A stretch of 64,000 nucleotides of DNA from NCBI RefSeq assembly GCF_013337185.1, contig NZ_SWDE01000002.1, positions 434,001 to 498,000 on the forward strand, written 5' to 3'. Shown here in pieces: positions 37,058 through 46,755 of the stretch (positions are counted from its first letter, which is position 1; each line of letters opens with the position of its first letter). The stretch comes from Serratia proteamaculans (GTDB taxonomy: Bacteria > Pseudomonadota > Gammaproteobacteria > Enterobacterales > Enterobacteriaceae). The notes beneath the pieces were generated by a model. The model ran no database searches. It was given only the letters and a program-made list of their open reading frames with translations, and was not told the origin of the DNA. A program made the translations under genes and the position numbers.

Positions 37058-37212
37058 ATCTATCCGCCTTGCCACACAATGCCCAAGACGAATAGTCTCA
37101 AGCACCCGCAGCGATTGTAACAGCCTATCCTCGACGCGATAACCCCTTATAATATTATGATTAATAAGGGATATATCACTACCATCAAGCATTCTCCACT
37201 CGATAATCTCGA

Positions 37213-37270
37213 CGAGCAAGATCCTGCCTTGCTGTGGTCTACCGCTGAAAGAATCGAACCGGAACTGTGA
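37213..37270 (+). pseudogene. Relict of the yfaE 3' end
   Basis: About 58 bp align with the last codons of yfaE (shared ATCCTGCCTTG, then ATCGAA.CGGAACTGT before the stop) with a one-base indel and many substitutions. It has lost the cysteine codons. It marks the left end of the second unit. Confidence 0.75.
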
Positions 37271-37331
37271 AAAGTTGGGTGCCTGAAACCGCGCCTGGAG
37301 ACCAGAAGGCGGGGTTTCCCCCGCCCTATGA

Positions 37332-37484
37332 TTACCGCTTCACATCACAAGCTAACCTGATCAAAATAGTGATACTTTCCTGATAGATTGCCAGCTCACA
37401 CAGTGAGCCTCTTATCATCCAGATAAATACCAAAATCGTAATACATACAACAGTTAACGAGTGAAACACATGCTTTAACCGCAT
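37332..37484 (-). CDS. Hok-family type I toxin, copy 2 (50 aa)
   Basis: This peptide starts MRLKHVFHSLTVVCITILVF, with one helix (residues 8-24) and the classical Hok motif GSLCEL (residues 26-31). It ends LACDVKR. The AAGGAGG site lies before the ATG. An overlapping mok-like frame starts MVAPSQQGGK (ATG at 37515) and runs 39 codons through the toxin start. The in-phase frame upstream is closed by a TAG at 37524, unlike copy 1. It is closer to standard Hok proteins than copy 1. Confidence 0.87.
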   Translation of the reverse strand: MRLKHVFHSLTVVCITILVFIWMIRGSLCELAIYQESITILIRLACDVKR

Positions 37485-37486
37485 GC

Positions 37487-37574
37487 TTGCCTCCTTGCTG
37501 TGAAGGGGCTACCATACCGGTGTCTAGGCGGTATGTGCAGCCCCATTCTGATTGAGAGTCAGTTTGGGGCTTTC
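37487..37574 (+). ncRNA. Predicted sok-like antisense RNA 2 and its promoter
   Basis: The same promoter (TTGCCT at 37487-37492, N17, TACCAT at 37510-37515) and the same AGCCCCA ... TGGGGCT-TTTC end as in unit 1. Because the leader sequences are so alike, each antisense RNA could silence both hok mRNAs. Confidence 0.6.
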
Positions 37575-37712
37575 ATCTATCCGCCTTGCCACACAATGCT
37601 CAAGACGAATAGTCTCAAGCACCCGCAGCGATTGTAACAGCCTGTCGTCAACGCGATAACCCCTTATAATATTATGATTAATAAGGGATATATCACTACC
37701 ATCAAGCATTCT

Positions 37713-38909
37713 CTACTCGATAATCTCGACGATCTCCAGCCAGCCGTTTTTCCCACACACGGGCCCACCGTTCAGCCAACGCCGTAGCATGTCCAAAGCC
37801 AGCATCGCTACCGACTCTTGCCGCAGCCGTAAGCCATGACGCGCAGCTTGATAACGCACCATCTGCCCAATCCCCCCTTTTGGCGTGTGCAGCGCCACGC
37901 TCACCTGGTTGCCATTCATGGCACTGACCGCCAGTGCCAGTTGCGCCCCGGTCAGTTCCGCCAGTGAACGCGCACGGGCCAAGGTGGTTTCCAGCGTTTC
38001 TACACAGTGCGACGGCAGCAACTCGCCGCCGGCCAGCGGCGCGCCTTCGGTCTGCAACTGCAGATTGATCAATCCGGCGCTGAACTGTTCGCTCAACGCC
38101 AGCTTCAACCCCTGCTGGTTCAAGCGTTGCGTCAGTGCTGCCGGCAAGCCGATAGTGCCCTCAAACAGAGTGTTGTCACCCGCCACCTGGCGTACCCGCT
38201 CCCAGGCCTGTTCCATCGCCGCACGCTGGCTGACCGGGCCAGTCAGCTTCAGCTCGATGATCGGGCTGGAAGAGCGGTAACCTAGCACCACTTCCGGCGG
38301 CAGCGGCATGCCATCGAGTTCGGCGGCCAGATCGCTTTCGGAGGTACCAAAGGTGGTTAAACGCAAACACAGCGGCGGTGACGGCAAGGTAAAGCGCTCG
38401 CGCAGGCGCGGTACGATTTGCTGTTCGACCATCACTTTGAATTCAGAAGGGACACCGGGGGTGAAGAACATCGTGCACCGGTTCAGCTTCAACGCAAAGC
38501 CGCAGGCGGTACCCACCGGGTTATCGAGCATCTCGGCGTTTGCCGGGATCTGCGCCTGTTTACGGTTTGAAGCCGCCATCGGTCGACCACGTTCGGCAAA
38601 ATAAGCCTCCATACGCGCCAACCATTGGGCATGTTCCACCAGCTCAACACCACAAGCGCCAGCCGCCGCCTGTGCGCTGAGATCGTCACTGGTCGGCCCC
38701 AGACCACCGTTAACGATCAGCACATCGGCGATGTGGCTACGTTCCAGCAATGTTTCGATCAAAGAGGAGAGGCTGTCCCCCACCGTTTCGCGGCCGCTCA
38801 TCGGCATACCCTGCTGGAACAGATAGTCCGCCAGCCAGGCGGCGTTGGTATCTATAATTTGCCCGTGCAGCACCTCATCACCGGTGCTAAGCATCTCCAC
38901 CCTTAACAT
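37713..38909 (-). CDS. yfaY: CinA-like protein YfaY
   Basis: This 398-residue protein has the molybdopterin-binding (MoCF) domain of CinA in residues 1-170 (MLSTGDEVLHGQI near the start, NGGLGPTSDDLS at about 68). It matches E. coli YfaY/CinA-like protein (400 aa). CinA family members are nicotinamide mononucleotide deamidases or ADP-ribose pyrophosphatases; the activity of YfaY is uncertain. The ATG at 38909 follows GGGAGA; the frame is open 5 codons upstream. Its last codons form the right end of the duplicated block. Confidence 0.9.
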   Translation of the reverse strand: MLRVEMLSTGDEVLHGQIIDTNAAWLADYLFQQGMPMSGRETVGDSLSSLIETLLERSHIADVLIVNGGLGPTSDDLSAQAAAGACGVELVEHAQWLARMEAYFAERGRPMAASNRKQAQIPANAEMLDNPVGTACGFALKLNRCTMFFTPGVPSEFKVMVEQQIVPRLRERFTLPSPPLCLRLTTFGTSESDLAAELDGMPLPPEVVLGYRSSSPIIELKLTGPVSQRAAMEQAWERVRQVAGDNTLFEGTIGLPAALTQRLNQQGLKLALSEQFSAGLINLQLQTEGAPLAGGELLPSHCVETLETTLARARSLAELTGAQLALAVSAMNGNQVSVALHTPKGGIGQMVRYQAARHGLRLRQESVAMLALDMLRRWLNGGPVCGKNGWLEIVEIIE

Positions 38910-39030
38910 TGATCTCTCCCACATTTTCTGATCATTCCACTATAGAAGCCTGTAAATAAGTTTTCACTACGCATTGCCGGTTAATTTCTGTCGAAGGCAC
39001 TTTTTTGCGATATCACGCGGACCGCCAACG

Positions 39031-39048
39031 TGTAAACATAAAATTACA
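39031..39048 (+). promoter_or_regulatory. TyrR box upstream of tyrP
   Basis: TGTAAA-CATAAA-ATTACA matches the TGTAAA-N6-TTTACA consensus with one mismatch. It lies just upstream of the -35, where TyrR acts on tyrP in E. coli. Confidence 0.7.
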
Positions 39049-39065
39049 TACCCCGTAACGCCTGT

Positions 39066-39094
39066 TTGACACAAAATAATCCATCCACTATCCT
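39066..39094 (+). promoter_or_regulatory. Promoter of tyrP
   Basis: TTGACA and TATCCT separated by 17 bp. Confidence 0.7.
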
Positions 39095-39153
39095 GCCGCA
39101 CTTAGAATGAGTTACCTATAATTTTCCAAAATCTTTGGCTGGTAGAGAAAAAC

Positions 39154-40362
39154 GTGAAGAATCGCACGCTTGGCAGTGTTTTTATCGTGGCTGGAACCAC
39201 CATTGGCGCAGGGATGTTGGCGATGCCACTGGCGGCGGCCGGTGTCGGCTTTGGCGTCACGCTGGGTCTGTTGGTCGGCCTGTGGCTGTTGATGTGTTAT
39301 ACCGCGCTGCTGCTGGTTGAGGTTTATCAGCATGAGCAGGCGGATACCGGCCTCGGTACTCTGGCAAAGCGCTATCTTGGCGGCGGCGGCCAATGGCTGA
39401 CCAGTTTCAGCATGATGTTCCTGATGTATGCCCTGACTGCGGCCTATATCAGCGGTGCCGGTGAATTACTGGCGGCCAGCATCAGCCAATGGACCTCGCA
39501 GGATTTCCCTACCACCCTCGGCGTGCTGCTGTTTACTCTGGTGGCGGGCGGTGTCGTCTGTATCGGCACCCATTCGGTCGACTTATTTAACCGCGTCCTG
39601 TTCAGCGCCAAAGTGGTTTTCCTGATTGTGATGCTGGGCCTGATGTTGCCAAATATCCATCAAACCAACCTGATGACCCTGCCGCTGGAGCAAGGGCTGG
39701 CGCTGTCAGCCATTCCGGTGATATTCACTTCGTTCGGCTTCCACGGCAGCGTACCCAGCATTGTTAACTACATGGGCGGCAATATCCGCAAGCTGCGCTG
39801 GGTGTTCATTATCGGCAGCGCCATTCCACTGGTGGCTTATATTTTCTGGCAGTTGGCGACCCTCGGCAGTATCAGCTCCACCACTTTCGTCGGCATTTTA
39901 GCGCAGCAAGCCGGTCTGAACGGTCTGTTGCAGGCGGTACGTGACGTCGTGGCGTCCCCCCATGTCGAACTGGCGGTACACCTGTTTGCCGATCTGGCGT
40001 TAGCTACCTCGTTCCTGGGGGTTGCGCTCGGGCTGTTTGATTTTCTGGCCGACCTGTTTAAACGCCAGGACAACGTGCGCGGTCGTCTGCAAACCGGTGC
40101 CATCACTTTCTTGCCGCCGTTGGCTTTCGCCCTGTTCTATCCGCGTGGCTTTGTGTTGGCTCTGGGTTTTGCCGCCATTGCGCTGGCGGTGCTGGCGCTG
40201 TTGCTGCCGTCGTTGCTGGTGTGGAAAACGCGTCAGCAGCATCAGGCAAAATACCGCGTCTGGGGGGGCACACCGGCATTGGCATTGGTGTTTGTTTGCG
40301 GGATAACGGTGATTGCCATTCAGTTGGGCATTGCCAGCGGCATTCTGCCGGCGGTAGGGTAA
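39154..40362 (+). CDS. tyrP: TyrP, tyrosine-specific proton symporter
   Basis: This 402-residue inner-membrane protein has 11 hydrophobic helices and is highly similar to E. coli TyrP (first 20 residues [20 protein letters not shown] identical). It belongs to the aromatic amino acid permease (HAAAP) group. The gene has a TyrR box and a good promoter. Its position between the cinA-like gene and yfaZ differs from E. coli. Confidence 0.95.
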   Translation: MKNRTLGSVFIVAGTTIGAGMLAMPLAAAGVGFGVTLGLLVGLWLLMCYTALLLVEVYQHEQADTGLGTLAKRYLGGGGQWLTSFSMMFLMYALTAAYISGAGELLAASISQWTSQDFPTTLGVLLFTLVAGGVVCIGTHSVDLFNRVLFSAKVVFLIVMLGLMLPNIHQTNLMTLPLEQGLALSAIPVIFTSFGFHGSVPSIVNYMGGNIRKLRWVFIIGSAIPLVAYIFWQLATLGSISSTTFVGILAQQAGLNGLLQAVRDVVASPHVELAVHLFADLALATSFLGVALGLFDFLADLFKRQDNVRGRLQTGAITFLPPLAFALFYPRGFVLALGFAAIALAVLALLLPSLLVWKTRQQHQAKYRVWGGTPALALVFVCGITVIAIQLGIASGILPAVG

Positions 40363-40380
40363 TAGAGAGAACCATAAAAC

Positions 40381-40402
40381 AAAGGGGCCGCTTGGCCCCT
40401 TT
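40381..40402. terminator. Bidirectional terminator between tyrP and yfaZ
   Basis: AAAGGGGCC-gctt-GGCCCCTTT; symmetrical A and T runs suit both convergent genes. Confidence 0.85.
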
Positions 40403-40412
40403 ATGCTTTGTA

Positions 40413-40958
40413 TCAGAAGCTCAGACCGACACCAATATACGGGCCATCGGCCAGCGTGTTGTCACGACGTCCGTCCTTCCCTTCCATCTTCATGTAGCGA
40501 TAACCCACATCCACGCTGAGCGGGCGGAAAACATTCCAACGCAGGCCACCGCTGGCCTCGTTATATGCCTTCACGCCGCTGGTCAGCGAATCCGGGGCAA
40601 AATAGCCTTCGCCATGCAGGCTGAAGTAACGGTTGATAGCCCAGTCCAGGCCGCCGCCCAACGCCAATGCGCCGCCGTCACTGCCATCTTTCGGGCTTAG
40701 ATACAACGCCTTGCCACCCACAGTGGCGGTCAGCGGCCCCAGCGGCACACCGAAACTCAGCCCCAGGCTACCGACGTTGCCGTCATGATCGCTGCGCGCC
40801 CAGTTGCCGGTGATACCCAAGCCGGAATTGCCGGTATCCTGGCCGAAACCAAGGTTGGTGTAATGCTGTCCGGCCTCGCCCGACAGGCTGAGTGCACTCG
40901 CTGCACCGGTCACAAACAGCATACTTGCTGCGCAGGCGACCAAAGTCTTTTTCATCAT
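40413..40958 (-). CDS. yfaZ: YfaZ-family outer-membrane protein
   Basis: This 181-residue protein has a signal peptide (cleavage near residue 22, ASA-LS) and a beta-barrel pattern ending in phenylalanine (YIGVGLSF). It matches E. coli YfaZ (EAGQHYTNLG, ADGPY.GV..SF). The function is unknown. It lies next to the cinA-like region as in E. coli, with tyrP between. Confidence 0.88.
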   Translation of the reverse strand: MMKKTLVACAASMLFVTGAASALSLSGEAGQHYTNLGFGQDTGNSGLGITGNWARSDHDGNVGSLGLSFGVPLGPLTATVGGKALYLSPKDGSDGGALALGGGLDWAINRYFSLHGEGYFAPDSLTSGVKAYNEASGGLRWNVFRPLSVDVGYRYMKMEGKDGRRDNTLADGPYIGVGLSF

Positions 40959-41135
40959 CTATCCCTCTTGCTGCTTCATCCATTACGAATGATATGAATT
41001 AACCCGTAATAATACCGTCACAAGTCTATACCAAAGCGCAACCGGTCTTTAAGGGATAAATCCTTAATTAATCAAAGAAATGTAAAGTTCTGCAAGCAAA
41101 AGCCCCATTCCCTGAGGTAATGGCAACGATAACTC

Positions 41136-41167
41136 AGACCTATTTGCCGCAGGCGTCCAATAGGTCT
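41136..41167. promoter_or_regulatory. Inverted repeat upstream of katA
   Basis: A perfect 9-bp inverted repeat AGACCTATT with a 14-bp spacer to AATAGGTCT, about 115 bp before katA. It contains CTAT and ATAG elements as in OxyR sites, but the spacing does not fit the OxyR consensus. It may bind another regulator. Confidence 0.5.
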
Positions 41168-41282
41168 ACAACTAGTAGTGGCATTGACCCAAGTCAGGGT
41201 AACAACGCCCTGCCAGATTATGATGATGAACGCTTAATTCGCCCGAGTCTTCACTCGATTGCAATACGCTAAGGAGCAAGTG

Positions 41283-42719
41283 ATGAGCAAGAAAGGATTA
41301 ACTACCGCCGCCGGTGCCCCGGTTGTCGATAATAATAACGTGATCACCGCAGGCAAACGTGGCCCGATGCTGCTGCAGGACGTCTGGTTCCTGGAAAAAC
41401 TGGCCCATTTCGACCGTGAAGTGATCCCCGAGCGTCGTATGCACGCCAAAGGCTCCGGCGCCTACGGCACTTTCACCGTTACCCACGATATTACCCAGTA
41501 CACCCGCGCAAAAATCTTTTCTGAAATCGGCAAGCAAACCGACATGTTCATCCGCTTCTCCACCGTAGCCGGTGAGCGTGGGGCTGCCGACGCCGAGCGT
41601 GACATTCGTGGTTTCGCCATGAAGTTTTATACTGAGGAAGGCAATTGGGATCTGGTGGGCAACGATACGCCGGTATTCTATCTGCGCGATCCGCTGAAAT
41701 TCCCCGATCTCAACCACGTAGTCAAACGCGATCCGCGCACCAACCTGCGTAACCCAACCTACAAGTGGGACTTCTTCTCGCTGTCACCAGAAAGTCTGCA
41801 TCAGCTGACCATCGACTTCAGCGACCGGGGTATTCCTAAATCCTATCGCCATATGCACGGCTTCGGCAGCCACACCTTCAGCTTTATCAATGCCAACAAC
41901 GAACGCTTCTGGGTGAAGTTCCACTTCCGCTGCGAGCAAGGCATTGAAAACCTGATGGATGATGAAGCGGAAGCGATTATCGCCAAAGACCGTGAAAGCT
42001 CACAGCGCGATCTGTATGAAGCCATCGAACGGGGTGACTACCCACGCTGGAAACTGCAAATTCAGATCATGCCGGAACACGAAGCCTCTCAGACCCCCTA
42101 TAACCCGTTCGATCTGACCAAGGTATGGCCGCATGGCGACTATCCGCTGATCGACGTTGGCTTCTTCGAGCTGCACCGTAACCCGGACAACTACTTCTCG
42201 GAAGTGGAACAGGTGGCGGTGAACCCAGCCAACGTGGTGCCTGGCATCAGCTTCTCGCCGGACAAAATGCTGCAGGGGCGCCTGTTCTCTTACGGGGATG
42301 CGCACCGTTACCGCCTGGGGGTAAACCACCATCAAATCCCGGTTAACAGCCCGAAATGCCCGTTCCACAACTATCACCGTGACGGTGCAATGCGCGTGGA
42401 TGGTAACAGCGGCAACGGAGCAACCTACGAGCCGAACAGCTTCGGTCTGTTCCAGGAGCAACCGGACTTCAGCGAACCCCCGCTGAGCATTGAAGGTGCC
42501 GCTGACCACTGGAATCACCGTGAAGACGATGATTACTACAGCCAGCCACGTGCGTTGTTCAACCTGCTGAGTGCCGAAGAGCACCAACGTATGTTCACCC
42601 GCATCGCCGGTGAACTGTCGCAGGTACCGGAGCAAATTCAGCGCCGTCAGGTTGAACTGTTTACCAAAGTGCACCCGAATTACGGTGCCGGCGTAGCCAA
42701 GGCGTTAGGTCTGAAATAA
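41283..42719 (+). CDS. katA: KatA-type heme catalase (small subunit, clade 3)
   Basis: This 478-residue catalase has the essential distal His54 ([12 protein letters not shown]) and the proximal heme-ligand Tyr337 ([12 protein letters not shown]). It lacks the C-terminal flavodoxin-like extension of large HPII catalases. The ATG at 41283 follows AAGGAG; an in-frame ATG 8 codons upstream is weaker. It converts hydrogen peroxide to water and oxygen in the cytoplasm. E. coli K-12 has no close equivalent here. Confidence 0.95.
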   Translation: MSKKGLTTAAGAPVVDNNNVITAGKRGPMLLQDVWFLEKLAHFDREVIPERRMHAKGSGAYGTFTVTHDITQYTRAKIFSEIGKQTDMFIRFSTVAGERGAADAERDIRGFAMKFYTEEGNWDLVGNDTPVFYLRDPLKFPDLNHVVKRDPRTNLRNPTYKWDFFSLSPESLHQLTIDFSDRGIPKSYRHMHGFGSHTFSFINANNERFWVKFHFRCEQGIENLMDDEAEAIIAKDRESSQRDLYEAIERGDYPRWKLQIQIMPEHEASQTPYNPFDLTKVWPHGDYPLIDVGFFELHRNPDNYFSEVEQVAVNPANVVPGISFSPDKMLQGRLFSYGDAHRYRLGVNHHQIPVNSPKCPFHNYHRDGAMRVDGNSGNGATYEPNSFGLFQEQPDFSEPPLSIEGAADHWNHREDDDYYSQPRALFNLLSAEEHQRMFTRIAGELSQVPEQIQRRQVELFTKVHPNYGAGVAKALGLK

Positions 42720-42736
42720 ACTCCGTTTCTACGCTC

Positions 42737-42761
42737 AGGCCGCCTGAAGGCGGCCTTTTTT
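42737..42761. terminator. Terminator of katA
   Basis: AGGCCGCCT-ga-AGGCGGCCT followed by T6 on the plus strand; it touches the end of the convergent menE. Confidence 0.9.
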
Positions 42762-44145
42762 ATTGAGCCGAAATCTGCTCCGCCGCCCATTGTTGCAACT
42801 GACGGCGCGAGATCTTGATCCCCCCGGCCTTCAACTCATTGGGCATCGCCAACAGCGCTATTGGCCGCTGGAAGTTCACCAGCCGCTCCTGCGACCAGGC
42901 CAGCAGTTCCTCCAGCGAGAGAGGCTCCTCACTGTCGATCACCGCCACCGGCCGTTGGCCAAACTCGGCGTCATCGACCGGCACCACCACCACTTGCGAA
43001 ATCTGCGGATGGGCCGCCAATACGCGCTCAATATCTTCTGGCTGAACGCCTTCTCCACCGCTGAAAAACAGGTTGTCCAACCGGCCGATAATTCGCAGTT
43101 CGCCCTGCTCCATGACGCCACGATCGCGGGTATGGAACCAGCCCTGATCATCAACGATCGGCAACAAGCGGCCCTGCAGCCAGTATCCCAGCGCCAGACT
43201 CCGTCCGCGGATCCACACCTCTTCATTCACCAGTTTAATTTCCCGGCCAGCCAGAGGCAGCCCAACGCCCGGCAGCGCATCGGCACGCTTGGCGCACACG
43301 GTGGAAGCCAGTTCAGTCAGACCATAGCCACACCAGCAGCGGATCCCCGCAGCCTCTGCCTGTTTGGTCAGCTCTACCGGGATCATCGCGCCCCCCAGCA
43401 GCACTTTTTTCAGCGTCAGGGTCGCCAGCGGTTGTGCCAGCAAGCGCCAGAGCTGCGTCGGTACCAAGGATGCATGAGTACAGCCCGCCAGAGCATCGGC
43501 CAACGGATGCATCTCACGCACCACCAGCGCGGCCCCGGCCAGCAGCCAACGCCAGACAATGCCTTGTCCGGAAACGTGAAACAAGGGTAATGACAGCAAC
43601 CAGCGATCCTGCGCCTGGAAATCCATCAACTGCAGTACGCCTTCGGCACTGGCCAAATGACCGGCGTAACTGTGCGCGGCCGCTTTTGGTCTGCCGCTGG
43701 AGCCGGAAGTCAGGGTCAGGGTCGCCAACCGCTTCGGATCCCAGCGCGGCGGATTCAGCCAGCGGGATTCGGTAGACGGGGGATTTAAACGGATGGTCCT
43801 GGCCGGCAAGGTCGGCAGTTGATCCGGGCTGAAGGCAAAATCGATATCCAGCTCGGGCAACAGCGTCGCCAACAGAGAAACGGGTAACGCCGGATTCAGC
43901 GGCAGCAGCCGCGCACCGCACTGCAACAGCGCCAGATAGGCCAGCAACAATGGATAACTGTTCTTACCGAACAACGCAACGCCGCAGCCGGGCTCCACAC
44001 CCTGGTGCTGAAAATCCGCCGCCAGCTTGTCCACCTGACGCCGTAACACCAGCCAACTCACCGGCTGATGGCCGACAATCAGCGCCGCCGCCTGTGGCCG
44101 TCGCTGCGCCCAATGTCGCCACGGCCAGTCTTTCAACTGCGCCAT
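42760..44145 (-). CDS. menE: MenE, o-succinylbenzoate-CoA ligase
   Basis: This 461-residue adenylate-forming enzyme has the P-loop [14 protein letters not shown] (about residues 145-158) and the GYGLTE motif. It activates o-succinylbenzoate with CoA in menaquinone synthesis. The ATG at 44145 (GGAG 5 bp upstream) overlaps the menC 3' end by 13 bp. It is the last gene of the men operon. Confidence 0.94.
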   Translation of the reverse strand: MAQLKDWPWRHWAQRRPQAAALIVGHQPVSWLVLRRQVDKLAADFQHQGVEPGCGVALFGKNSYPLLLAYLALLQCGARLLPLNPALPVSLLATLLPELDIDFAFSPDQLPTLPARTIRLNPPSTESRWLNPPRWDPKRLATLTLTSGSSGRPKAAAHSYAGHLASAEGVLQLMDFQAQDRWLLSLPLFHVSGQGIVWRWLLAGAALVVREMHPLADALAGCTHASLVPTQLWRLLAQPLATLTLKKVLLGGAMIPVELTKQAEAAGIRCWCGYGLTELASTVCAKRADALPGVGLPLAGREIKLVNEEVWIRGRSLALGYWLQGRLLPIVDDQGWFHTRDRGVMEQGELRIIGRLDNLFFSGGEGVQPEDIERVLAAHPQISQVVVVPVDDAEFGQRPVAVIDSEEPLSLEELLAWSQERLVNFQRPIALLAMPNELKAGGIKISRRQLQQWAAEQISAQ

Positions 44146-45116
44146 AAACACTCCAGCGCTTGCTGACTCAGTAACGGCAGCTTGCTGCCCGGCCAGCTCC
44201 GCAGCAATTGAGCCTGCATCAGATCCAGCGTATCGAGTCCAGGCACGGTGGTCGGCGTCAGCCAGTGCGCAATGCGCGCCAACTGCGTCAGCCCCAGGCT
44301 GGATTCAATGCTGGAACTGATCACCGCCGTCAACCCCACTGCATGGGCCTGATCCACCAACGAGCGGCAACGGGTCAGGCTACCGACCAGCGTTGGCTTA
44401 ATCACTATCGCGGCCACGCCCGGTTCCGCCTGCACCACAAAATCCGCCTCACACACGCTTTCGTCCCAGGCGATGGCAATGCCCGTCGCCTGAGCGAAAT
44501 CCCGCGATTCATCGCGGGTTTTGCAAGGTTCTTCAAGGAAAGCAATGCGCTCACGCAGCGCCGGGTTGACGTATTTGGCAAACCCGTCAGCTTTGGCGCG
44601 CGTCCAACTGCGGTTGGCATCCAGCCGCAGCCTGAGATCCGGCAGAGCCTCCAACAGCACGTTGACTATCATGCCGTCACGCACCGCTTCATACAGCCCA
44701 ACCTTCACCTTGGCGACCTTCTCACCCGGCAAAGCGGTCAATACCTCGAACAGCTCATCAGGGTCACCGGTGCACAGCGGCGCTTTACGGTAATCAGCCT
44801 GCTGCGGCAGTTGGTGTTCCAACTCCGCCAATGCGCAGCTGGTACCGAACGCCACTGAAGGCAACGGGCTTTCGGGAGGTAATTCCCCACGTTGCCAGCT
44901 CTGCAACCAGCTGAGCACCGCCTGTTCGGCCTGCGCCAGCGTTTCCAGGCTGAACTCCGGCAGCGGCGCGATCTCGCCCCAGCCTTCTTGCTCACCCTGC
45001 TGCAGATGGATCAGCAAACCATCGCGAGTTTTTAACCGCTGATTACGCAGCACCACGCCGGCATCCATAGGCAGGCTGTAACGGTAAAGGGTCGCGTTAC
45101 GGGGGCTGGTGTTCAT
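44133..45116 (-). CDS. menC: MenC, o-succinylbenzoate synthase
   Basis: This 327-residue enolase-superfamily enzyme dehydrates SHCHC to o-succinylbenzoate. Conserved segments: [12 protein letters not shown] (catalytic lysine), [21 protein letters not shown] and VIKPTL. The start overlaps the menB stop by 1 bp. Confidence 0.95.
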   Translation of the reverse strand: MNTSPRNATLYRYSLPMDAGVVLRNQRLKTRDGLLIHLQQGEQEGWGEIAPLPEFSLETLAQAEQAVLSWLQSWQRGELPPESPLPSVAFGTSCALAELEHQLPQQADYRKAPLCTGDPDELFEVLTALPGEKVAKVKVGLYEAVRDGMIVNVLLEALPDLRLRLDANRSWTRAKADGFAKYVNPALRERIAFLEEPCKTRDESRDFAQATGIAIAWDESVCEADFVVQAEPGVAAIVIKPTLVGSLTRCRSLVDQAHAVGLTAVISSSIESSLGLTQLARIAHWLTPTTVPGLDTLDLMQAQLLRSWPGSKLPLLSQQALECLWRS

Positions 45117-45973
45117 TACGGGTTACGCTTGAATTTGCTGAAGTCCGGCTGGCGCTTTTCGTTAAACGCGTTGCGCCCTTCCTGACCTTCATCGGTCATG
45201 TAAAACAGCATGGTGGCATTACCCGCCAATTCCTGCAGGCCGGCCTGACCATCGCAGTCGGCGTTCAGGGCCGCTTTCAGGCAGCGCAGCGCCATCGGGC
45301 TGTTTTGCAGCATTTCGCGGCACCAGCGCACGGTTTCTTTCTCCAGTTCGGCCAAAGGCACCACGGTATTGACCAGGCCCATGTCCAGGGCCGCAGCAGC
45401 ATCATACTGACGGCACAGGAACCAGATTTCGCGAGCCTTCTTTTGCCCCACGATGCGCGCCATGTAAGAAGCGCCCCAGCCGCCGTCAAACGAGCCGACT
45501 TTCGGGCCGGTCTGGCCGAAAATGGCGTTGTCCGCCGCAATGGTCAGGTCACACATCATATGCAGTACGTGGCCGCCGCCGATTGAATAACCGGCCACCA
45601 TCGCCACGATCGGCTTCGGACAGGTACGGATCTGGCGCTGGAAGTCGAGCACGTTCAGATGATGTACACCGCTGTCGTCCTGATAGCCGCCGTAGTCGCC
45701 GCGGACTTTCTGATCGCCGCCGGAGCAGAAGGCTTTGTCACCGGCACCGGTGAGGATAATGGTGCCAATGCCGTCGTCGTAACGGGCATTGGACAGCGCT
45801 TCAATCATCTCTTTCACCGTGTGCGGGCGGAAGGCGTTACGTACCTGTGGACGGTTGATGGTGATTTTAGCGATGCCGTCGCTGGACTTGTGATACAGGA
45901 TATCCTCGAAATCACCGGAGCAATCCTGCCATTCGATGGCGGCATACAGTTGTTCTTCATTTGGATAGAGCAT
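45116..45973 (-). CDS. menB: MenB, 1,4-dihydroxy-2-naphthoyl-CoA synthase
   Basis: This 285-residue crotonase-family enzyme closes the naphthoquinone ring. It has the oxyanion-hole motif [10 protein letters not shown] and the [24 protein letters not shown] signature. It lies 11 bp after menH and is highly similar to E. coli MenB. Confidence 0.97.
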   Translation of the reverse strand: MLYPNEEQLYAAIEWQDCSGDFEDILYHKSSDGIAKITINRPQVRNAFRPHTVKEMIEALSNARYDDGIGTIILTGAGDKAFCSGGDQKVRGDYGGYQDDSGVHHLNVLDFQRQIRTCPKPIVAMVAGYSIGGGHVLHMMCDLTIAADNAIFGQTGPKVGSFDGGWGASYMARIVGQKKAREIWFLCRQYDAAAALDMGLVNTVVPLAELEKETVRWCREMLQNSPMALRCLKAALNADCDGQAGLQELAGNATMLFYMTDEGQEGRNAFNEKRQPDFSKFKRNP

Positions 45974-45984
45974 ATTCGGTTCCT

Positions 45985-46755
45985 TTAACCAGGGTTATCG
46001 AGAAAATTGCGCAGCTCGGCGGCGAAGTCCTGCGGATTGGCCAGGTGCGAGTTATGCCCGGCCTGCGGCACGATGCGTAATGGCAGCCCGGCGTCGCGCG
46101 CCAACTGTTGAAATTTGTGATCGTCAGCGCCGCATAACACCACCAGCGGCACCGCCAGTTGTTGCAGTTGCGGGGCCAGATAAGGCTGTTTGCCCAGCGA
46201 AGTGGCTTCCAGCATGTCCGCCACGGCCGCGCCGCTGTTGTCAGAGCGGGCGTCGACCAGTGCATCACGGTGTACCGAGCTGAGATTGGCGAACACCGGT
46301 TGTTGATACCAGTCGGCCAGCACCTCGGCGAGGGGTTCCCGGCGAAAACGTTCGGCCCAGGCCACATCATGCGCCAGCCGCTGCTCGCGCAGTGCGGCGT
46401 CGGCCAACCCCGGGTTGCCGCCTTCAATAATCACCCCCTGCAGGCCACGGGTTTCGCCGTAGCAGGCGTGATACATGGCAATGCGCCCGCCGAGCGAATA
46501 GCCCACCAGCCAATAGCGCTCGATACCGTGCATCTGCAATGTCGCGCTGATCTGCGCACTGATATCGTCGAAGTCGGTACAGCTGACCGCAACCGAATCA
46601 CCGTGACCGGGCAGGTCAATCGCCAACGACGGCCATTCAGGGCAGCGTGCAGCAATCACTCGCCATTCATTATTGTTGCCCAGCAGGCCGTGTAACCAGA
46701 TTAGCCACGGCCGATCGGCCTCACCCTGCTGCAATACTTTTGTTGCCAGCATCAT
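45985..46755 (-). CDS. menH: MenH, SHCHC synthase
   Basis: This 256-residue alpha/beta hydrolase has the nucleophile elbow GYSLGG (Ser at about residue 87), with a catalytic His near the C-terminus ([10 protein letters not shown]). It removes pyruvate from SEPHCHC. It overlaps the menD stop by 4 bp. Confidence 0.94.
   Translation of the reverse strand: MMLATKVLQQGEADRPWLIWLHGLLGNNNEWRVIAARCPEWPSLAIDLPGHGDSVAVSCTDFDDISAQISATLQMHGIERYWLVGYSLGGRIAMYHACYGETRGLQGVIIEGGNPGLADAALREQRLAHDVAWAERFRREPLAEVLADWYQQPVFANLSSVHRDALVDARSDNSGAAVADMLEATSLGKQPYLAPQLQQLAVPLVVLCGADDHKFQQLARDAGLPLRIVPQAGHNSHLANPQDFAAELRNFLDNPG

Larger units (their letters stand above)
36694..37209. repeat. Duplicated 516-bp block, unit 1 (with hok/sok-like locus 1)
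   Basis: The unit runs from the CGACG within yfaE (36694) to just before the CGACG at 37210. It contains the last 61 bp of yfaE, a hok-like gene, its leader with an antisense-RNA region, and a copy of the last few codons of the cinA-like gene (its stop codon changed from TAG to TGG). The leader halves of units 1 and 2 are nearly identical; the hok coding parts have diverged. Confidence 0.85.
37210..37726. repeat. Duplicated 517-bp block, unit 2 (with hok/sok-like locus 2)
   Basis: The unit starts at the junction CGACG (37210) with a degenerate copy of the yfaE 3' end (37210-37270; its stop is TGA at 37268-37270, 516 bp from the yfaE stop). It continues through the second hok/sok-like locus to the stop codon end of the cinA-like gene. 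Confidence 0.85.
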
